NCBI GenBank assembly: GCA_020853575.1
Contig: JADYYP010000036.1
Coordinates: 62,001 to 126,000, forward strand
Direction: 5' to 3'
Length of the DNA: 64,000 nt
From: Planctomycetota bacterium
GTDB lineage: Bacteria > Planctomycetota > UBA1135 > GCA-002686595
In this document: positions 25,365 to 37,024 of the stretch, one piece after another
Layout: each line of letters starts with the position of its first letter
Position numbering within the stretch: the stretch's first letter is position 1
Notes under the pieces: generated by a model
The model's database searches: none
Told to the model about the DNA's origin: nothing
Seen by the model: the letters and a program-made list of their open reading frames with translations, nothing else
Translations under genes and position numbers: made by a program

Positions 25365-26435
25365 TCAGACGTGGGCCGAGGCGCGCGAGCGCAGCTCCGC
25401 GCACACCATGTCCCCGACTTCCTGCGTGTTGTGGGCTCCGGTGTGCACGCCCTTGAGGCGCTTGGTGCGCAACAAGTCCGCAACCACGGTTTCGATCGAC
25501 TGCGCGGCGGACTTCTCGCCCAGGTAGTCGAGCATCATCGCTCCCGCGAGGATCGCGGCGACCGGGCTGGAGACGTTCTTGCCGGCATATTTGGGCGCCG
25601 AGCCGTGGATCGGCTCGAACAGCGAGACATGGCCCGGGTTCAGGTTCCCGGAAGCCGCGATGCCCATGCCGCCCTGCACCATCGCGCCCAGGTCCGTGAT
25701 GATGTCGCCGAACAGGTTGGTGGTGACCGCCACGTCGAACCACTCGGGGTTCTTGACCATCCACATGCAGGCGGCATCGATGTAAGCGTGGTCGGTCTTG
25801 ACGTCGGGGTATTCCCTGGAGACGTCGGCGAACACGCGCGTCCACAGATCCTGCGCACGTACCGCGTTGGCCTTGTCGATCAGCGTCAGCTGCTTGCGCG
25901 CGCGCCCGCGCGCGAGGTCGAAGGCATAGCGGATCACGCGCTCGACTCCGTGGCGCGTGTACACCATCGTCTGCACGGCCACTTCGGTGGCGTGTCCCTT
26001 GTGGGTGAATCCGTGCGAGCCCGAGTAGGCGTCCTCGGTGTTCTCGCGCACGATCACCATGTCGACGTGCTCCGGACGCTTGTCCTTGAGCGGGCACAGG
26101 GACTCGTCGAACAGCTTGATCGGCCGCAGATTGACGTACAGGTCGAGGTCGAAGCGGCACTTGGCGATGATGCCGTACTCGATCAGGCCCACCGGCACGC
26201 GCGGGTCACCGATCGCGCCCAGGTAGATCGCCTGCTTCTGCTTGACCTCGTTGAAGGCCGCCTCGGGGAAGATCTCCTTGGTCGCGAGGTAGTGCTCGGT
26301 GCCGAAGGGATACTCGGTGCGGCGCACGCGGAAACCGAAGATCTCGGCCGCCGCATCGACGACTTTCAGCGCCTCGCGCGTGACCTCGGGACCGATGCCG
26401 TCGCCGGCGATGACTGCGATGTTGTACTCGGACAT
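25365..26435 (-). CDS. Isocitrate/isopropylmalate dehydrogenase-family enzyme
   Basis: A 356-residue NAD(P)-dependent beta-decarboxylating dehydrogenase. The N-terminus has [18 protein letters not shown]; the substrate/metal sites are [10 protein letters not shown] (about 105-114), [11 protein letters not shown] (about 134-144), the catalytic Lys in [11 protein letters not shown] and the Asp pair in [14 protein letters not shown]. The phrase ENTEDAYSG is closer to isocitrate, homoisocitrate or tartrate dehydrogenases (ENTEGEYSG) than to LeuB (ELTGGIYFG). It is 22 bp downstream of an aconitase-family gene, so the two probably act in sequence, either on citrate/isocitrate or on a homologous 2-hydroxy acid pair as in leucine synthesis. 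Confidence 0.85.
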   Translation of the reverse strand: MSEYNIAVIAGDGIGPEVTREALKVVDAAAEIFGFRVRRTEYPFGTEHYLATKEIFPEAAFNEVKQKQAIYLGAIGDPRVPVGLIEYGIIAKCRFDLDLYVNLRPIKLFDESLCPLKDKRPEHVDMVIVRENTEDAYSGSHGFTHKGHATEVAVQTMVYTRHGVERVIRYAFDLARGRARKQLTLIDKANAVRAQDLWTRVFADVSREYPDVKTDHAYIDAACMWMVKNPEWFDVAVTTNLFGDIITDLGAMVQGGMGIAASGNLNPGHVSLFEPIHGSAPKYAGKNVSSPVAAILAGAMMLDYLGEKSAAQSIETVVADLLRTKRLKGVHTGAHNTQEVGDMVCAELRSRASAHV

Positions 26436-26457
26436 GGGGAGCGACTCAGCGAAGGTG

Positions 26458-28464
<2,007 letters not shown>

Positions 28465-28467
28465 CGC

Positions 28468-29673
28468 TCAGGCCCTCGGGTTGCGCACGAGCATCGCGAT
28501 GCCCTGGCCACCGCCGATGCACGCCGAGGCGATGCCGAAGCGCTTCTGCGAGCGCCGCAATTCGTACATCAAGGTCAGCACCAGACGCGTGCCCGTCGCT
28601 CCCAACGGATGCCCCAGACTGATCGCACCGCCGTTGACGTTGCAACGCTCGCGGTCGAGGCCGAGTTCCTTCTCGCAGGCCAAATACTGCGCGCTGAAGG
28701 CCTCGTTGATCTCGATGCGGTCCACGTCGGAGAGCTTGACCTTGGCGCGCTCGAGGCAGGCGCGGATCGCCGGCACGGGACCGATGCCCATCTCGCGCGG
28801 ATCGACGCCGACGACCGCCCAGGCGACGATCTGGCCCCACACGTCGAGCTTGTCCGCTGCCGCGCGGTCCGCGGTGGTCACGACCACCGCCGCCGCTCCG
28901 TCGACGATGCCGCTGGCGTTGCCCGCGGTCACCGTGCCGTCCTTGCCGAACGCCGCGCGCAGCTTGGAGAGCGCCTCGAGGCTGGTGTCGGGCTTGATGT
29001 GGTCGTCGGTGTCGACGAGTTCCTCGCCCTTGCGCCCCTTGATCGCGACCGGCTCGATTTCCTCGGCGAAGCGCCGCTCTTTCACCGCCGCGGCGCCGAG
29101 CTGATGGCTGCGCAGCGCGTAGCGATCCTGCTCGTCGCGCGAGATCGACAGGCGCTTGGCGAGATTCTCGGCGGTCTGCGCCATGAACAGGTCCGCGAGC
29201 GGGTCCTTGAGACTGCCGAAGAGCATGTCGACGAGCTGCGGCTGCACGCCGAACGGAATGCCGGCGCGCGTGCCGTACATGCAGAACGGCGCTTGCGACA
29301 TGTTCTCCATGCCGCCCGCGAGCGCCAGCTTGGACTCGTCGAGCAGCAGCATCTGAGCCGCGTTGACGATCGACTGGATGCCCGAGCCGCACAGGCGGTT
29401 GACGGTCAGGCCTCCGGCCGCTTGTGGCGCGCCGGCGCGCAGACCGACGTGGCGCGCGCCGTAGATCGCGTCGGCGCTGGTCTGCAGCGCGTTGCCGATC
29501 ACGACGTGGTCGACCGCGTCCGAGGGCACCTTGGCCCGCTGCAGCGCGTGCTTGCAGGCGTGGGCCGCGAGCTCGATCGCGCTCGTGTCCTTGAACTTGC
29601 CGTAGCCCGGCGTTCCGACGTATTCGCACATCGGGGTGCGTGCACCGCCGACGATGACCAGTTCCTTGCTCAT
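28468..29673 (-). CDS. Acetyl-CoA C-acyltransferase (thiolase), first of two
   Basis: A 401-residue thiolase that cleaves 3-ketoacyl-CoA to acetyl-CoA and a shortened acyl-CoA, or condenses two acetyl-CoA. Catalytic residues are present: Cys95 in NRLCGSG, His355 in GHPLGATG and Cys385 in CIGGGQG; NEAFSAQ is also conserved. The start has GGATGGA upstream. It is directly followed by the aconitase-family gene (3-bp gap). The gap of 101 bp to the preceding enoyl-CoA hydratase gene could hold its own promoter. The second thiolase at 32950-34155 is the same length but clearly diverged, so they may differ in chain length or direction. Confidence 0.9.
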   Translation of the reverse strand: MSKELVIVGGARTPMCEYVGTPGYGKFKDTSAIELAAHACKHALQRAKVPSDAVDHVVIGNALQTSADAIYGARHVGLRAGAPQAAGGLTVNRLCGSGIQSIVNAAQMLLLDESKLALAGGMENMSQAPFCMYGTRAGIPFGVQPQLVDMLFGSLKDPLADLFMAQTAENLAKRLSISRDEQDRYALRSHQLGAAAVKERRFAEEIEPVAIKGRKGEELVDTDDHIKPDTSLEALSKLRAAFGKDGTVTAGNASGIVDGAAAVVVTTADRAAADKLDVWGQIVAWAVVGVDPREMGIGPVPAIRACLERAKVKLSDVDRIEINEAFSAQYLACEKELGLDRERCNVNGGAISLGHPLGATGTRLVLTLMYELRRSQKRFGIASACIGGGQGIAMLVRNPRA

Positions 29674-29774
29674 GGAGAATCCATCCTCACAACGCGGGTG
29701 CGCGAGCTCGGCCGTCGAGCCGCTCTCGGAACCCTCGATCCCCAAACGTCCCCTGGTGAACGATTCCGGGCGCT

Positions 29775-30557
29775 CTAGGCGCCCTTGAAGTTGGCCTTGC
29801 GCTTCTCGAGGAAGGCCGCCATGCCTTCGCGCATGTCCTCGGTGGTCGAGGCCAGCCCGAACATGTCGGACTCGATCACCTCGCCCTCCTGCTGGCTCAT
29901 GTTCAGGCCGCGTCGGATCGTCTCCATCGCCAGCCGCAGCGCGACCGGCCCCTTGGAGAGGATGCCGCGCATCAGCTTGAGCGTGCCGTCGCGCAATTCC
30001 GCGGGCTCGAACAGGCGATTGATCACGCCGACGCGCCAGGCTTCCTCGGCGCTGAACATCTCGCCCGTGAGCACCCACTCACGCGCCACGCCCGGACCGG
30101 CGATGCGCGCCAGGCGCTGCGTGCCGCCGTAGCCCGGGATGATGCCCAACGAAACCTCGGGCAAGCCGAGCTTGGCGCTCTTCGACGCCGTGCGCAGCGT
30201 GCACGCCAGCGCGAGCTCGCATCCACCGCCCAGTGCGAAGCCATTGACCATCGCGATCGAGGGCTTGCCCAGCACCTCGAGGCGCGCGAACACCTGCTGG
30301 CCGAAATAGGCCACGTCCTTGGCTTCGAGCGCTTTCATCTTGGCCAGCTCGTTGATGTCGGCGCCGGCCACGAAGGCCTTGTCGCCGGCGCCGGTGAGCA
30401 CGACGCCCTTGACCGCCGCGTCGTCGCGCAGCGCATCGAAGCACGTCGCCAATTCGCGCAGCGTCAGCGCGTTGAGCGCGTTGAGCACCTTGGGGCGATT
30501 GAGCGTGACGAGCGCGATCCCGTCGACGTTTTCGAGCAGCAGATTCTCGAAGCTCAT
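29775..30557 (-). CDS. Enoyl-CoA hydratase/isomerase (crotonase family)
   Basis: A 260-residue crotonase that hydrates trans-2-enoyl-CoA in beta-oxidation. The CoA-binding AFVAGADINELAKM (about 63-76), the oxyanion-hole block NGFALGGGCELAL (about 107-119) and GLPEVSLGIIPGYGGTQRL (about 133-151) are intact, with both catalytic glutamates (in GGCELA and GLPEVS), so it should act as a hydratase rather than only an isomerase. Its ATG overlaps the TGA of the cyclophilin gene upstream (30557-30554). Confidence 0.9.
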   Translation of the reverse strand: MSFENLLLENVDGIALVTLNRPKVLNALNALTLRELATCFDALRDDAAVKGVVLTGAGDKAFVAGADINELAKMKALEAKDVAYFGQQVFARLEVLGKPSIAMVNGFALGGGCELALACTLRTASKSAKLGLPEVSLGIIPGYGGTQRLARIAGPGVAREWVLTGEMFSAEEAWRVGVINRLFEPAELRDGTLKLMRGILSKGPVALRLAMETIRRGLNMSQQEGEVIESDMFGLASTTEDMREGMAAFLEKRKANFKGA

Positions 30558-31072
30558 TGGGCCTTCGCCTGCGGCCCCGGCCGCTGGATGCTGACCTTCT
30601 CGATCTTGACCGGCTTCACCGGCTTGGAGTTCTCGCCGCCGCGGATGGTGGGCGCGGTCGCGATCTTGTCGAGCGTCTCGGCGCCAGCGCTCAACTTGCC
30701 GAAGGCGGTGTACTGCCGGTCGAGGAAGCGCGCGTCGCCGTGGCAGATGAAGAACTGCGAGCCGGCCGAGTTGGGGTCGCTCGAGCGCGCCATCGAGAGC
30801 ACGCCCTTGGTGTGCGGCGTGTCGTTGAATTCCGCCTTGATCTTGTAGCCGGGCCCGCCCATGCCGCTGCCCTCGGGGCAACCGCCTTGGATCATGAAGC
30901 CCGGGATCGTGCGGTGGAACACGGTGCCGTCGTAGAAGCCCTTTTCGGCGAGCTTCACGAAGTTCTCGACGTGACCGGGGGCCTTGTCGGGAAAGAACTC
31001 CAGCGTCATCGGACCCGCGCTGGTTTCGAGCACGGCGGTGACGCCGCTGAGCGGATGCTGCTTGTCGGCCAT
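30554..31072 (-). CDS. Cyclophilin-type peptidyl-prolyl isomerase, cytosolic
   Basis: A 172-residue cyclophilin without a signal peptide. It has the family core GTVFHRTIPGFMIQGG (about 49-64), SMARSSDPNSAGSQFFI (about 93-109) and FGKLSAGAETLDKIA. The active-site Arg (FHR) and Phe (FMIQ) are present, and the Gln in GSQFFI is conserved. It speeds cis-trans proline isomerisation during folding. It is one of two tandem cyclophilin genes inserted in a fatty-acid oxidation operon, and overlaps the hydratase gene by 4 bp. Confidence 0.9.
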   Translation of the reverse strand: MADKQHPLSGVTAVLETSAGPMTLEFFPDKAPGHVENFVKLAEKGFYDGTVFHRTIPGFMIQGGCPEGSGMGGPGYKIKAEFNDTPHTKGVLSMARSSDPNSAGSQFFICHGDARFLDRQYTAFGKLSAGAETLDKIATAPTIRGGENSKPVKPVKIEKVSIQRPGPQAKAQ

Positions 31073-31091
31073 GGTGGCGAATCCTCGGTGT

Positions 31092-32045
31092 TCACTTGTC
31101 TTTGGTCGGGCCAGGCAGCGAGCCGCCGGGGCCGGTCGCGGTTTGGCTGGGCTTGGGGTCGACCCAACTCGGTAGCTTCACCACCAGCGCGCGCTCGATC
31201 TTCTGCGGGCTCGTGGGACGATCGTTGGGACCGCGCGTGGCGATGATCTTGTCGACGACGTCGAGACCGAGCACGGTCTCACCGAAGGCCGAATACTGAC
31301 CGTCGAGGTGCGGCGCGGCGCCGTGCATGATGAAGAACTGGCACGAGGCCGAGTTCGGATCGGACGTGCGCGCGGCCGAGAGCACGCCGCGCAGGTGCTT
31401 GACCGCCGGGTTGAACTCGGCCTTGAGCTGGCGCGGGCCGTTGCCCGAGCCACTGCCCGTCGGGTCGCCACCTTGGATCATGAACTGCGGGATCACGCGG
31501 TGGAACGTGGTGCCGTCGTAGAACTTCGTGTAGGCCAGATCGAAGTAGTTGCGCGAGTGCTCGGGCGCGATGTGCGGCCACAGACGCACCAAGATGTCGC
31601 CGCGGTTGGTCTGCAGCAGCACCATGTACTTGGAGAGCTCGTCCAAGGGCATGGTCATGAAGTTCAAGTCGGCCGGCGCGCCCTCGATCGACTTGACCGT
31701 CACCGCAGGCGTGTCGACCACTTCGCTGGCATAGCCCAGCTTGAACTCGGCGCCGCTCTGCAAGTAGGTCCCGAGGTCCACACTGCCCGTGAGCGTGAAA
31801 CCCGGCGGCAAGTTGAGCGTGCCTTGATCCTCGCGCTTGGCCAGCGCCTTGCCGTCGACGGTGAACGCCGAGGGCGTGAGCAGCCAGCTCGAGACCACCG
31901 TGCCGTCCTTGGGCGCGGTGATTTCGATCGCGACTTTGAAGGGTTGCCCAGCGACGAACATGCTGGGCGCGTTCCAACGAACCTCGGGACCGCCGACGGG
32001 CGCGGCGACCAAGGTCGACAGCGAAGCCAGGAGCGAGAGCATCAT
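31092..32045 (-). CDS. Exported cyclophilin with N-terminal Ig-like domain
   Basis: A 317-residue protein. The N-terminus [19 protein letters not shown] is a short signal peptide, then comes a beta-rich, Ig-like region of about 110 residues ([32 protein letters not shown]) that I cannot assign to a family. The C-terminal half is a cyclophilin domain with [18 protein letters not shown] (about 178-195) and [20 protein letters not shown]. It probably folds proteins in the periplasm. Its ATG overlaps the TGA of the 3-hydroxyacyl-CoA dehydrogenase gene, and the cytosolic cyclophilin gene starts 19 bp after it. Confidence 0.85.
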   Translation of the reverse strand: MMLSLLASLSTLVAAPVGGPEVRWNAPSMFVAGQPFKVAIEITAPKDGTVVSSWLLTPSAFTVDGKALAKREDQGTLNLPPGFTLTGSVDLGTYLQSGAEFKLGYASEVVDTPAVTVKSIEGAPADLNFMTMPLDELSKYMVLLQTNRGDILVRLWPHIAPEHSRNYFDLAYTKFYDGTTFHRVIPQFMIQGGDPTGSGSGNGPRQLKAEFNPAVKHLRGVLSAARTSDPNSASCQFFIMHGAAPHLDGQYSAFGETVLGLDVVDKIIATRGPNDRPTSPQKIERALVVKLPSWVDPKPSQTATGPGGSLPGPTKDK

Positions 32046-32935
32046 ACGCGCTTGTCACCTTCCCACTTGTAGAAGCCTTGACCCGTCTTGCGGCCGAGCT
32101 TGCCCTGCTTGACGAGGTCGCGCAGCAGCGTCGGCACCGCGAACGACGGGTCGTTCGGATAACGCTTGGTCCAGCCTTCGACGATGAACAACGTCGTGTC
32201 CAGTCCGACGTAGTCGGTCAGCTCGATCGGCCCCATCGGATAGCCGCAGCCGAGCTTCATCGCGGTGTCGATGTCCTGGGCGCTGGCATCGCCGCGCTCG
32301 AGCATCTTCATCGCCTCGGCCATGTACGGAACGAGCAGTCGGTTGACCACGAAGCCCGGAGTGTCCTTGCACGACACGGCGGTCTTGCCACAGGCCTCGC
32401 CGAACGCGCGCGCTTGAGCGAACACGTCGTCCTCGGTCTTCGCGGTGCGCACGACCTCGACCAGCTTCATCAGTTGCACGGGATTGAAGAAGTGCAGTCC
32501 GACGAAGCGCTCGGGACGCCCCGAGGCCTGCGCCATGTCGGTGATGGGGAACGAGCTCGTGTTCGAGGCGAAGATCGTCGACGGCTTGCACAGCGCGCCG
32601 AGCTCCTTGAAGAGCTGCTTCTTGACGTCGAGGTTCTCGACGATCGCTTCGATCACCAGGTCGCAATCGGCGAGCGTCTTGCGGTCGGTCGAGCCCACGA
32701 TGCGCGCGCGCGTCTCGCTGGCCTTGGCCTGTGCCGCTTCGGCAGTGGCTTTGCCGTCCTTGACGGACTTCTCGGCCAACTTGGCCAGGCTCTTGTCGAT
32801 GCGCGCGAGCCCGCCGTCGAGGAACTTCTGCTCCGCCTCGACCGCGACGACTTGGAAGCCGCCCTGGGCAGCCACTTGGACGATGCCGTGCCCCATCAGG
32901 CCACAGCCGACGACGCCGACTTTCTGGATGGTCAT
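32042..32935 (-). CDS. 3-hydroxyacyl-CoA dehydrogenase (3-hydroxybutyryl-CoA type)
   Basis: A 297-residue single-domain NAD-dependent dehydrogenase. The dinucleotide loop is [14 protein letters not shown] (7-20). The substrate side has [11 protein letters not shown], the catalytic histidine in [17 protein letters not shown] and the C-terminal dimer domain with [18 protein letters not shown] and [18 protein letters not shown]. The short length fits FadB2/Hbd-type enzymes acting on C4 substrates, matching the thiolase 14 bp upstream and the hydratase downstream. ATG at 32935 follows AGAG. Confidence 0.92.
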   Translation of the reverse strand: MTIQKVGVVGCGLMGHGIVQVAAQGGFQVVAVEAEQKFLDGGLARIDKSLAKLAEKSVKDGKATAEAAQAKASETRARIVGSTDRKTLADCDLVIEAIVENLDVKKQLFKELGALCKPSTIFASNTSSFPITDMAQASGRPERFVGLHFFNPVQLMKLVEVVRTAKTEDDVFAQARAFGEACGKTAVSCKDTPGFVVNRLLVPYMAEAMKMLERGDASAQDIDTAMKLGCGYPMGPIELTDYVGLDTTLFIVEGWTKRYPNDPSFAVPTLLRDLVKQGKLGRKTGQGFYKWEGDKRV

Positions 32936-32949
32936 GAGCTCTACTCTTC

Positions 32950-34155
32950 TCAGGTTCGTTCGAACGCCGTCGCCAGTCCGAGCCCACCGCTGATGCACAG
33001 CGTGGCCAACCCGTTCTGCGCGCCGCGGCGCTTCATCTCGTGCAACAGCGTCACCACGATGCGCGTGCCGGTGCACCCGATCGGGTGGCCCAGGCTGATC
33101 GCACCGCCGTTGACGTTGACTCGCTCCATCGGCAGCTCGAGCTCGCGGTGGCACGCCAGCACCTGCGCGGCGAAAGCCTCGTTGAGCTCGATCAAGTCGT
33201 AGTCGCCGACGCGCAGCCCGTTCTTGAGCTCGAGCTTGCGCACGGCGGGAACCGGGCCGATGCCCATCACCTCCGGCGGGACGCCGGCCTCGGTGGCGAA
33301 GCCCAGCGTGGCCAGCGGCTCGAGCCCGAGTTGCTCGGCGCGCGTCGCGGTCATGACGAGCAAGGCCGCGGCGCCATCGGTGATGCCACTGGCGTTGCCT
33401 GCCGTGACCGTACCCGACTTGGCATCGAACACCGGCGGCAGCTTCGACAGATCCGCGAGGGTTGCGTTGTCACGCGCGTGCTCGTCGTGCTCGAAGCGCG
33501 TCGTTCCCTTCTTGGTCGCGATCTCGATTCCGACCAACTCGTCGACGAAGCGACCGGCCGCGCGCGCCGCCTGCGACTTGAGCTGGCTGTGGAGCGCGAA
33601 CTCGTCCTGCGCGGCGCGCGAGATGCCCAGGTCGCGCGCGAGCTTCTCCGCCGTCTCGCCCATCACCATTTTCGACAGCGGACACACGAAGCCGTCCTTG
33701 TACATCCCGTCGACCACCGGTTGGTGCCCCAAGCGATAGCCTTTGCGGAAGTCCGGCAACATGAACGGCAGGCGGCTCATCGACTCGGTGCCGCCGGCGA
33801 TGGCGACCTCGTAGCGTCCCAGGCGAATGCCGTCGGCGACGAGATTGAGCGCTTTGAGGCCCGAGCCGCAGGCCATGTTGACGGTCCAGGCCGGCACCTC
33901 CACTGGGACTCCCGCGCGCACGGCGATCTGGCGCCCGACGTTGGGACCGCCGCCGGCCTGCCGGCCGTTTCCGATCACCACCTCGCCCACGCTCGCCGGA
34001 TCGATCGCAGAACGCGCGAGCAGCGCGGAGACGACCGCGGTCCCCAAGTCGGCCGCCGAGTGATCCGCCAGGCTGCCCAGGAACTTCCCGATCGGCGTGC
34101 GCACGGCGTGGGTGATCACCACGGCCGGACCTTGCGGGCGCGAAGCCTTGGACAA
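32950..34155 (-). CDS. Acetyl-CoA C-acyltransferase (thiolase), second of two
   Basis: A 401-residue thiolase with Cys96 in NMACGSG, His357 in GHPIGCTG and Cys387 in CISGGLG. The long open frame extends upstream but I start at TTG (34155), because the best Shine-Dalgarno of the region (GAGGAGG) lies 6 bases upstream, and because the product then begins just before the conserved [18 protein letters not shown]. It is the first gene of the 34.2-25.4 kb minus-strand run. The order thiolase, 3-hydroxyacyl-CoA dehydrogenase, cyclophilins, enoyl-CoA hydratase, thiolase points to C4-acyl-CoA degradation, or synthesis of butyryl/hydroxybutyryl-CoA. Confidence 0.9.
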   Translation of the reverse strand: MSKASRPQGPAVVITHAVRTPIGKFLGSLADHSAADLGTAVVSALLARSAIDPASVGEVVIGNGRQAGGGPNVGRQIAVRAGVPVEVPAWTVNMACGSGLKALNLVADGIRLGRYEVAIAGGTESMSRLPFMLPDFRKGYRLGHQPVVDGMYKDGFVCPLSKMVMGETAEKLARDLGISRAAQDEFALHSQLKSQAARAAGRFVDELVGIEIATKKGTTRFEHDEHARDNATLADLSKLPPVFDAKSGTVTAGNASGITDGAAALLVMTATRAEQLGLEPLATLGFATEAGVPPEVMGIGPVPAVRKLELKNGLRVGDYDLIELNEAFAAQVLACHRELELPMERVNVNGGAISLGHPIGCTGTRIVVTLLHEMKRRGAQNGLATLCISGGLGLATAFERT

Positions 34156-34497
34156 AGGGTGCCTCCTCGGCGGACGGATGGGACGGGGACGGCGGAACCC
34201 GTGGGTCAGGCCCCGCTGAGACCGATTCCGAGCGCGGTCTCCTGGGCAGTCGCGCAGGGTCCGCGTCGAATTCGAGGGGCAGCCACAATAGGAGGGTGGC
34301 CGCAAGGGCGCAAGAACGGCCCCCGAGAGGATCGCCCGATACGCAGGACACCGGAGCCTTCGTAGGTCGCACTACGCCGAAGGACGCTGCGCACTGCGCC
34401 CCGGTCGTCATGGAGTCAGGGCGCGCTGGCCCGGATCGTCTCGGGCTCTGGATCATTCGCCGGGAGCTCCGGCGCCACCCACAACCCACCTACCTCG
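34156..34497. other. 342-bp spacer between divergent units
   Basis: It separates the thiolase operon (minus) from the outer-membrane protein gene (plus). I see no gene. It should hold promoters for both directions; the one candidate I can point to faces the thiolase (34285-34313). GC-rich hairpins occur but none is distinctive. Confidence 0.5.
34285..34313 (-). promoter_or_regulatory. Candidate sigma-70-type promoter of the thiolase operon
   Basis: On the minus strand TTGCGC (34313-34308) and TATTGT (34290-34285) are 17 bases apart, the best -35/-10 pair in the spacer. It would give a leader of about 120 bases before the TTG start at 34155. Confidence 0.35.
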
Positions 34498-34526
34498 CAT
34501 GAAGAGCACTCAAAACACTCTGCTGT

Positions 34527-35387
34527 TTGGCCCTCGCGTCCGCTGCCCTCGTTCCCTGCGCCGTGTCCTGCATGGCGACAGCGCCGGCGGCCCAGGCCCC
34601 CGCCGCGAGCTGGCGCGATCGACTGATCGAGCCGGTGACCGCGCCGACGACCTTCGAGAGCCCGGTGATCGACACCCAGGTTCGCCCGATCTTCATCCGC
34701 CACGAGATCCCCTCCGACGCGGCCACGGGCAAGGGCCGCGCGACGGTGATCGCGGTTCAAGCCCGCGTCGCAGTCACCGAGGACCTGGCGATCATCGCCG
34801 TCAAGGACGGCTGGATCGACCTGCGGACCCAGGCCTTCCCGGACGACACCGGGTATGCCGACGTCGCAGCCGGCGTGAAGTACTCGTTCTTCAAGGACGC
34901 GCAGGCCGGCACGCTGGTCACCGGCGGCCTGGTGTACGAGACCGACATGGGCAACGGCGAGGTCTTCCAGGGCAACGGCGACGGCGTGATCCGCCCGTTC
35001 GTCAGCGCCGGCCACGCCATGGGCAAGTTCAACTTCCTGGGCGAGCTGGCCTACAACTGGGTGCTCGACGACAAGAACGAGAGCACCTCCTACGACTGGC
35101 ACTTGCACTGCTCCTACGACTGGATGAAGTGCGTCGTCCCGCTGGTCGAGATCAACGGCATCGAGTGGACCGACGGCGGCGAGGGCCTGGCGATCGACGA
35201 CGAAGGTGGCGATCTGATCAACCTCGGCTCGCAGAACGTCGACGGCTCGGTGGTCAGCGGCGCGATCGGCGCGCGCTTCCCCTACTCGGCGAACCTCAGC
35301 TTCGGTCTGGGCTACGAATGGCCGTTGTCGACGCGTGGTGACCTGCTCGACGAGCGCATCACGTTCGACGCGGTGTGGAGCTTCTGA
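34527..35387 (+). CDS. Outer-membrane-type beta-rich protein with probable frameshift in signal peptide
   Basis: A 286-residue frame (TTG start) of alternating beta strands ending in Phe (AVWSF), typical of an outer-membrane barrel; AIGARFPYSANLSFGLGYEWPL and VSAGHAMGKFNFLGELAYNW look like barrel strands. The N-terminus MALASAALVPCAVSC has no basic residues and no Shine-Dalgarno sequence. Just upstream, ATG at 34498 opens MKSTQNTLL in another frame; removing one T from the TTT at 34526-34528 would fuse it to give MKSTQNTLLLALASAALVP, a textbook signal peptide. So the true start is probably 34498, with a one-base insertion that is a sequencing error or a real mutation. The product family is not recognised. 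Confidence 0.7.
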   Translation: MALASAALVPCAVSCMATAPAAQAPAASWRDRLIEPVTAPTTFESPVIDTQVRPIFIRHEIPSDAATGKGRATVIAVQARVAVTEDLAIIAVKDGWIDLRTQAFPDDTGYADVAAGVKYSFFKDAQAGTLVTGGLVYETDMGNGEVFQGNGDGVIRPFVSAGHAMGKFNFLGELAYNWVLDDKNESTSYDWHLHCSYDWMKCVVPLVEINGIEWTDGGEGLAIDDEGGDLINLGSQNVDGSVVSGAIGARFPYSANLSFGLGYEWPLSTRGDLLDERITFDAVWSF

Positions 35388-35411
35388 GCCCACGCACGGA
35401 CGGATCCTCGA

Positions 35412-35454
35412 GCCAGGGCGGCGAGTCTGCGGCCACGCGACTCGCCGCCCTGGC
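35412..35454 (+). terminator. Strong hairpin terminator after the outer-membrane protein gene
   Basis: A perfect 16-bp inverted repeat (35412-35427 with 35439-35454) encloses an 11-base loop, starting 25 bp after the stop codon and followed by CCTTTC. It is the longest perfect stem noted in the window and probably ends transcription of this gene. Confidence 0.65.
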
Positions 35455-35498
35455 CCTTTCGAGCGGCGCGTGCGGACGCGATACTGGCGCTCGCCGCC

Positions 35499-36392
35499 TT
35501 GGACACGCATCCGAATCAACTCCTGCGCGCGGAGCCTGAGCCTCCGCCCGCAGAACGCGAGCTCGCCACCTTTGCCTCGCTGCTCGCCGACGAGTCGCCG
35601 GTGGTCCATGGCGCCGTGTGCGCCGAGTTGGAGCGCCGCGGTCGCGCAGCGCTTCCGTTGCTGCGCAAGATCGCCGTGCGGGGCGATGCCCGCGCCCGAT
35701 CACGCGCCCGCACATTGCTGGTGCGCGCCGGCCGCGAGCGCATCGCACGGCGCATGATCGCCTTCGCGCTCTCGGACTACGCCGACCTCGAACGCGGGCT
35801 GCTGCTGATGAGTCGCTTCGAGGAGCCCGGGCTCGATCTGCGGCCCTACGTGCTGGCCATCGATGCCATGGCGGCGGAGGTCCTGCGGCGCGTGGACGCG
35901 CGGCGTGGGCTCGACGGCCGCGCCAAGGTGCTCACCGAGTACCTCGGCCGCGAGTTGGGCTACCGGGGTGACAGCGACGACTACCACCACCCCGACAACG
36001 TGTATCTGCACCGCGCGATCGTGCGCAAGCGCGGGCTGCCCCTGACGCTGACAGCGATCTACCTTTTGGTCGCGCGCCGCGCCAAGATCCGCGCTTCGGC
36101 GGTGGCACTGCCGGGCCATGTGGTGCTGCGTGTCTACGAAGAGGACGGGCGCTCGACCATCATCGATCCGTTCGACGCCGGAAGCGTGCTCAGCGAGCGC
36201 GACTGTCTCGAGTACCTCGCGCAACACGGCCTGCCGTTCCAACCGCGCTGGTTCGACGACACCGCCGAGGTCCCACTGTGGACGCGCCACGTCCACAACC
36301 TGCGCAAGTCCTATCGACGGCGTGGGCTCGAGCGAGAAGTGCGCTGGCTGGACCTGTTGATCGTCGCGCTCGAGCGTCGCACGAGTGCCTGA
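35499..36392 (+). CDS. SirB1-family transglutaminase-like protein
   Basis: A 297-residue cytosolic protein. After a helical, HEAT-like N-terminus (about 20-95) it has the SirB1/transglutaminase-like core: YHHPDNVYLHRAIVRKRGLPLTLTAIYLLVARR and ALPGHVVLRVYEED, including the conserved GHVVLR. The family is related to transglutaminases, but the usual Cys of the catalytic triad is not seen in the core. Function in bacteria is unknown. Start is TTG at 35499. The stop TGA overlaps the ATG of the LON-domain gene (TGATG), so the two are co-translated. Confidence 0.8.
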   Translation: MDTHPNQLLRAEPEPPPAERELATFASLLADESPVVHGAVCAELERRGRAALPLLRKIAVRGDARARSRARTLLVRAGRERIARRMIAFALSDYADLERGLLLMSRFEEPGLDLRPYVLAIDAMAAEVLRRVDARRGLDGRAKVLTEYLGRELGYRGDSDDYHHPDNVYLHRAIVRKRGLPLTLTAIYLLVARRAKIRASAVALPGHVVLRVYEEDGRSTIIDPFDAGSVLSERDCLEYLAQHGLPFQPRWFDDTAEVPLWTRHVHNLRKSYRRRGLEREVRWLDLLIVALERRTSA

Positions 36393-37024
36393 TGCAGCCC
36401 TGCGACGCGACGTACTCCGGTCACGGTTCGTCCCCGGGGGCCATCGTCCCGATGTTCCCGTTGCCCGGCGTATTCCTGTTCCCCGGGACGATCATGCCGC
36501 TGCACATCTTCGAGCCGCGCTACCGGCAGATGATCGAGGACTCACTCGACGGTCCCGGGCGCATCGTGATGGCAACCGTGCTCGAGGGACAGGACGGAGA
36601 TCTGCGCGGCTCGCCGCCGGTGCACCACATCGGAGGGCTGGGCGAAATCGTGCGCCACGAGCGTTTGCCCGACGGGCGCTTCTTGATCCTGCTCGCGGGC
36701 CTGACGCGCGTCTTGCTGCGCGAGGTGCCCTCCGATCGCCTCTACCGCCGCGTCGAGGCCATTGCGTTGCGCGAGATCGCCGCCACACCGGCGCGCGAGG
36801 CCGAGTTGCGCCCGCAACTCTTGCGCGCCATCGCGCAACGCTCCAAGGAGCCGGTCGAGATCCCCAACGACATGCCGCTCGGCCAGATCGCGGATCTGTT
36901 GCTCACACGGCTCGGCCTCGAGCCCAGCCGCATGCAGGAGCTCTTCTCGCTGACCAAGGTCGACGACCGTTCTCGCAGCGCGCTCGAGGAGCACGCGCGC
37001 CGCGCGCGCGGCAATCGCGATTGA
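36392..37024 (+). CDS. LON N-terminal (substrate-binding) domain protein
   Basis: A 210-residue protein that is only the N-terminal domain of Lon protease, without ATPase or peptidase. Seen are the start block VPMFPLPGVFLFPGTIMPLHIFEPRYR (split as VPMFPLPGVFLFP and MPLHIFEPRYR), the QDGDL and IGGLGEIV strands and RFLILLAGLTRVLL. Such stand-alone proteins are common and may bind unfolded proteins or regulate proteolysis. Its ATG overlaps the stop of the SirB1-like gene. Confidence 0.87.
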   Translation: MQPCDATYSGHGSSPGAIVPMFPLPGVFLFPGTIMPLHIFEPRYRQMIEDSLDGPGRIVMATVLEGQDGDLRGSPPVHHIGGLGEIVRHERLPDGRFLILLAGLTRVLLREVPSDRLYRRVEAIALREIAATPAREAELRPQLLRAIAQRSKEPVEIPNDMPLGQIADLLLTRLGLEPSRMQELFSLTKVDDRSRSALEEHARRARGNRD

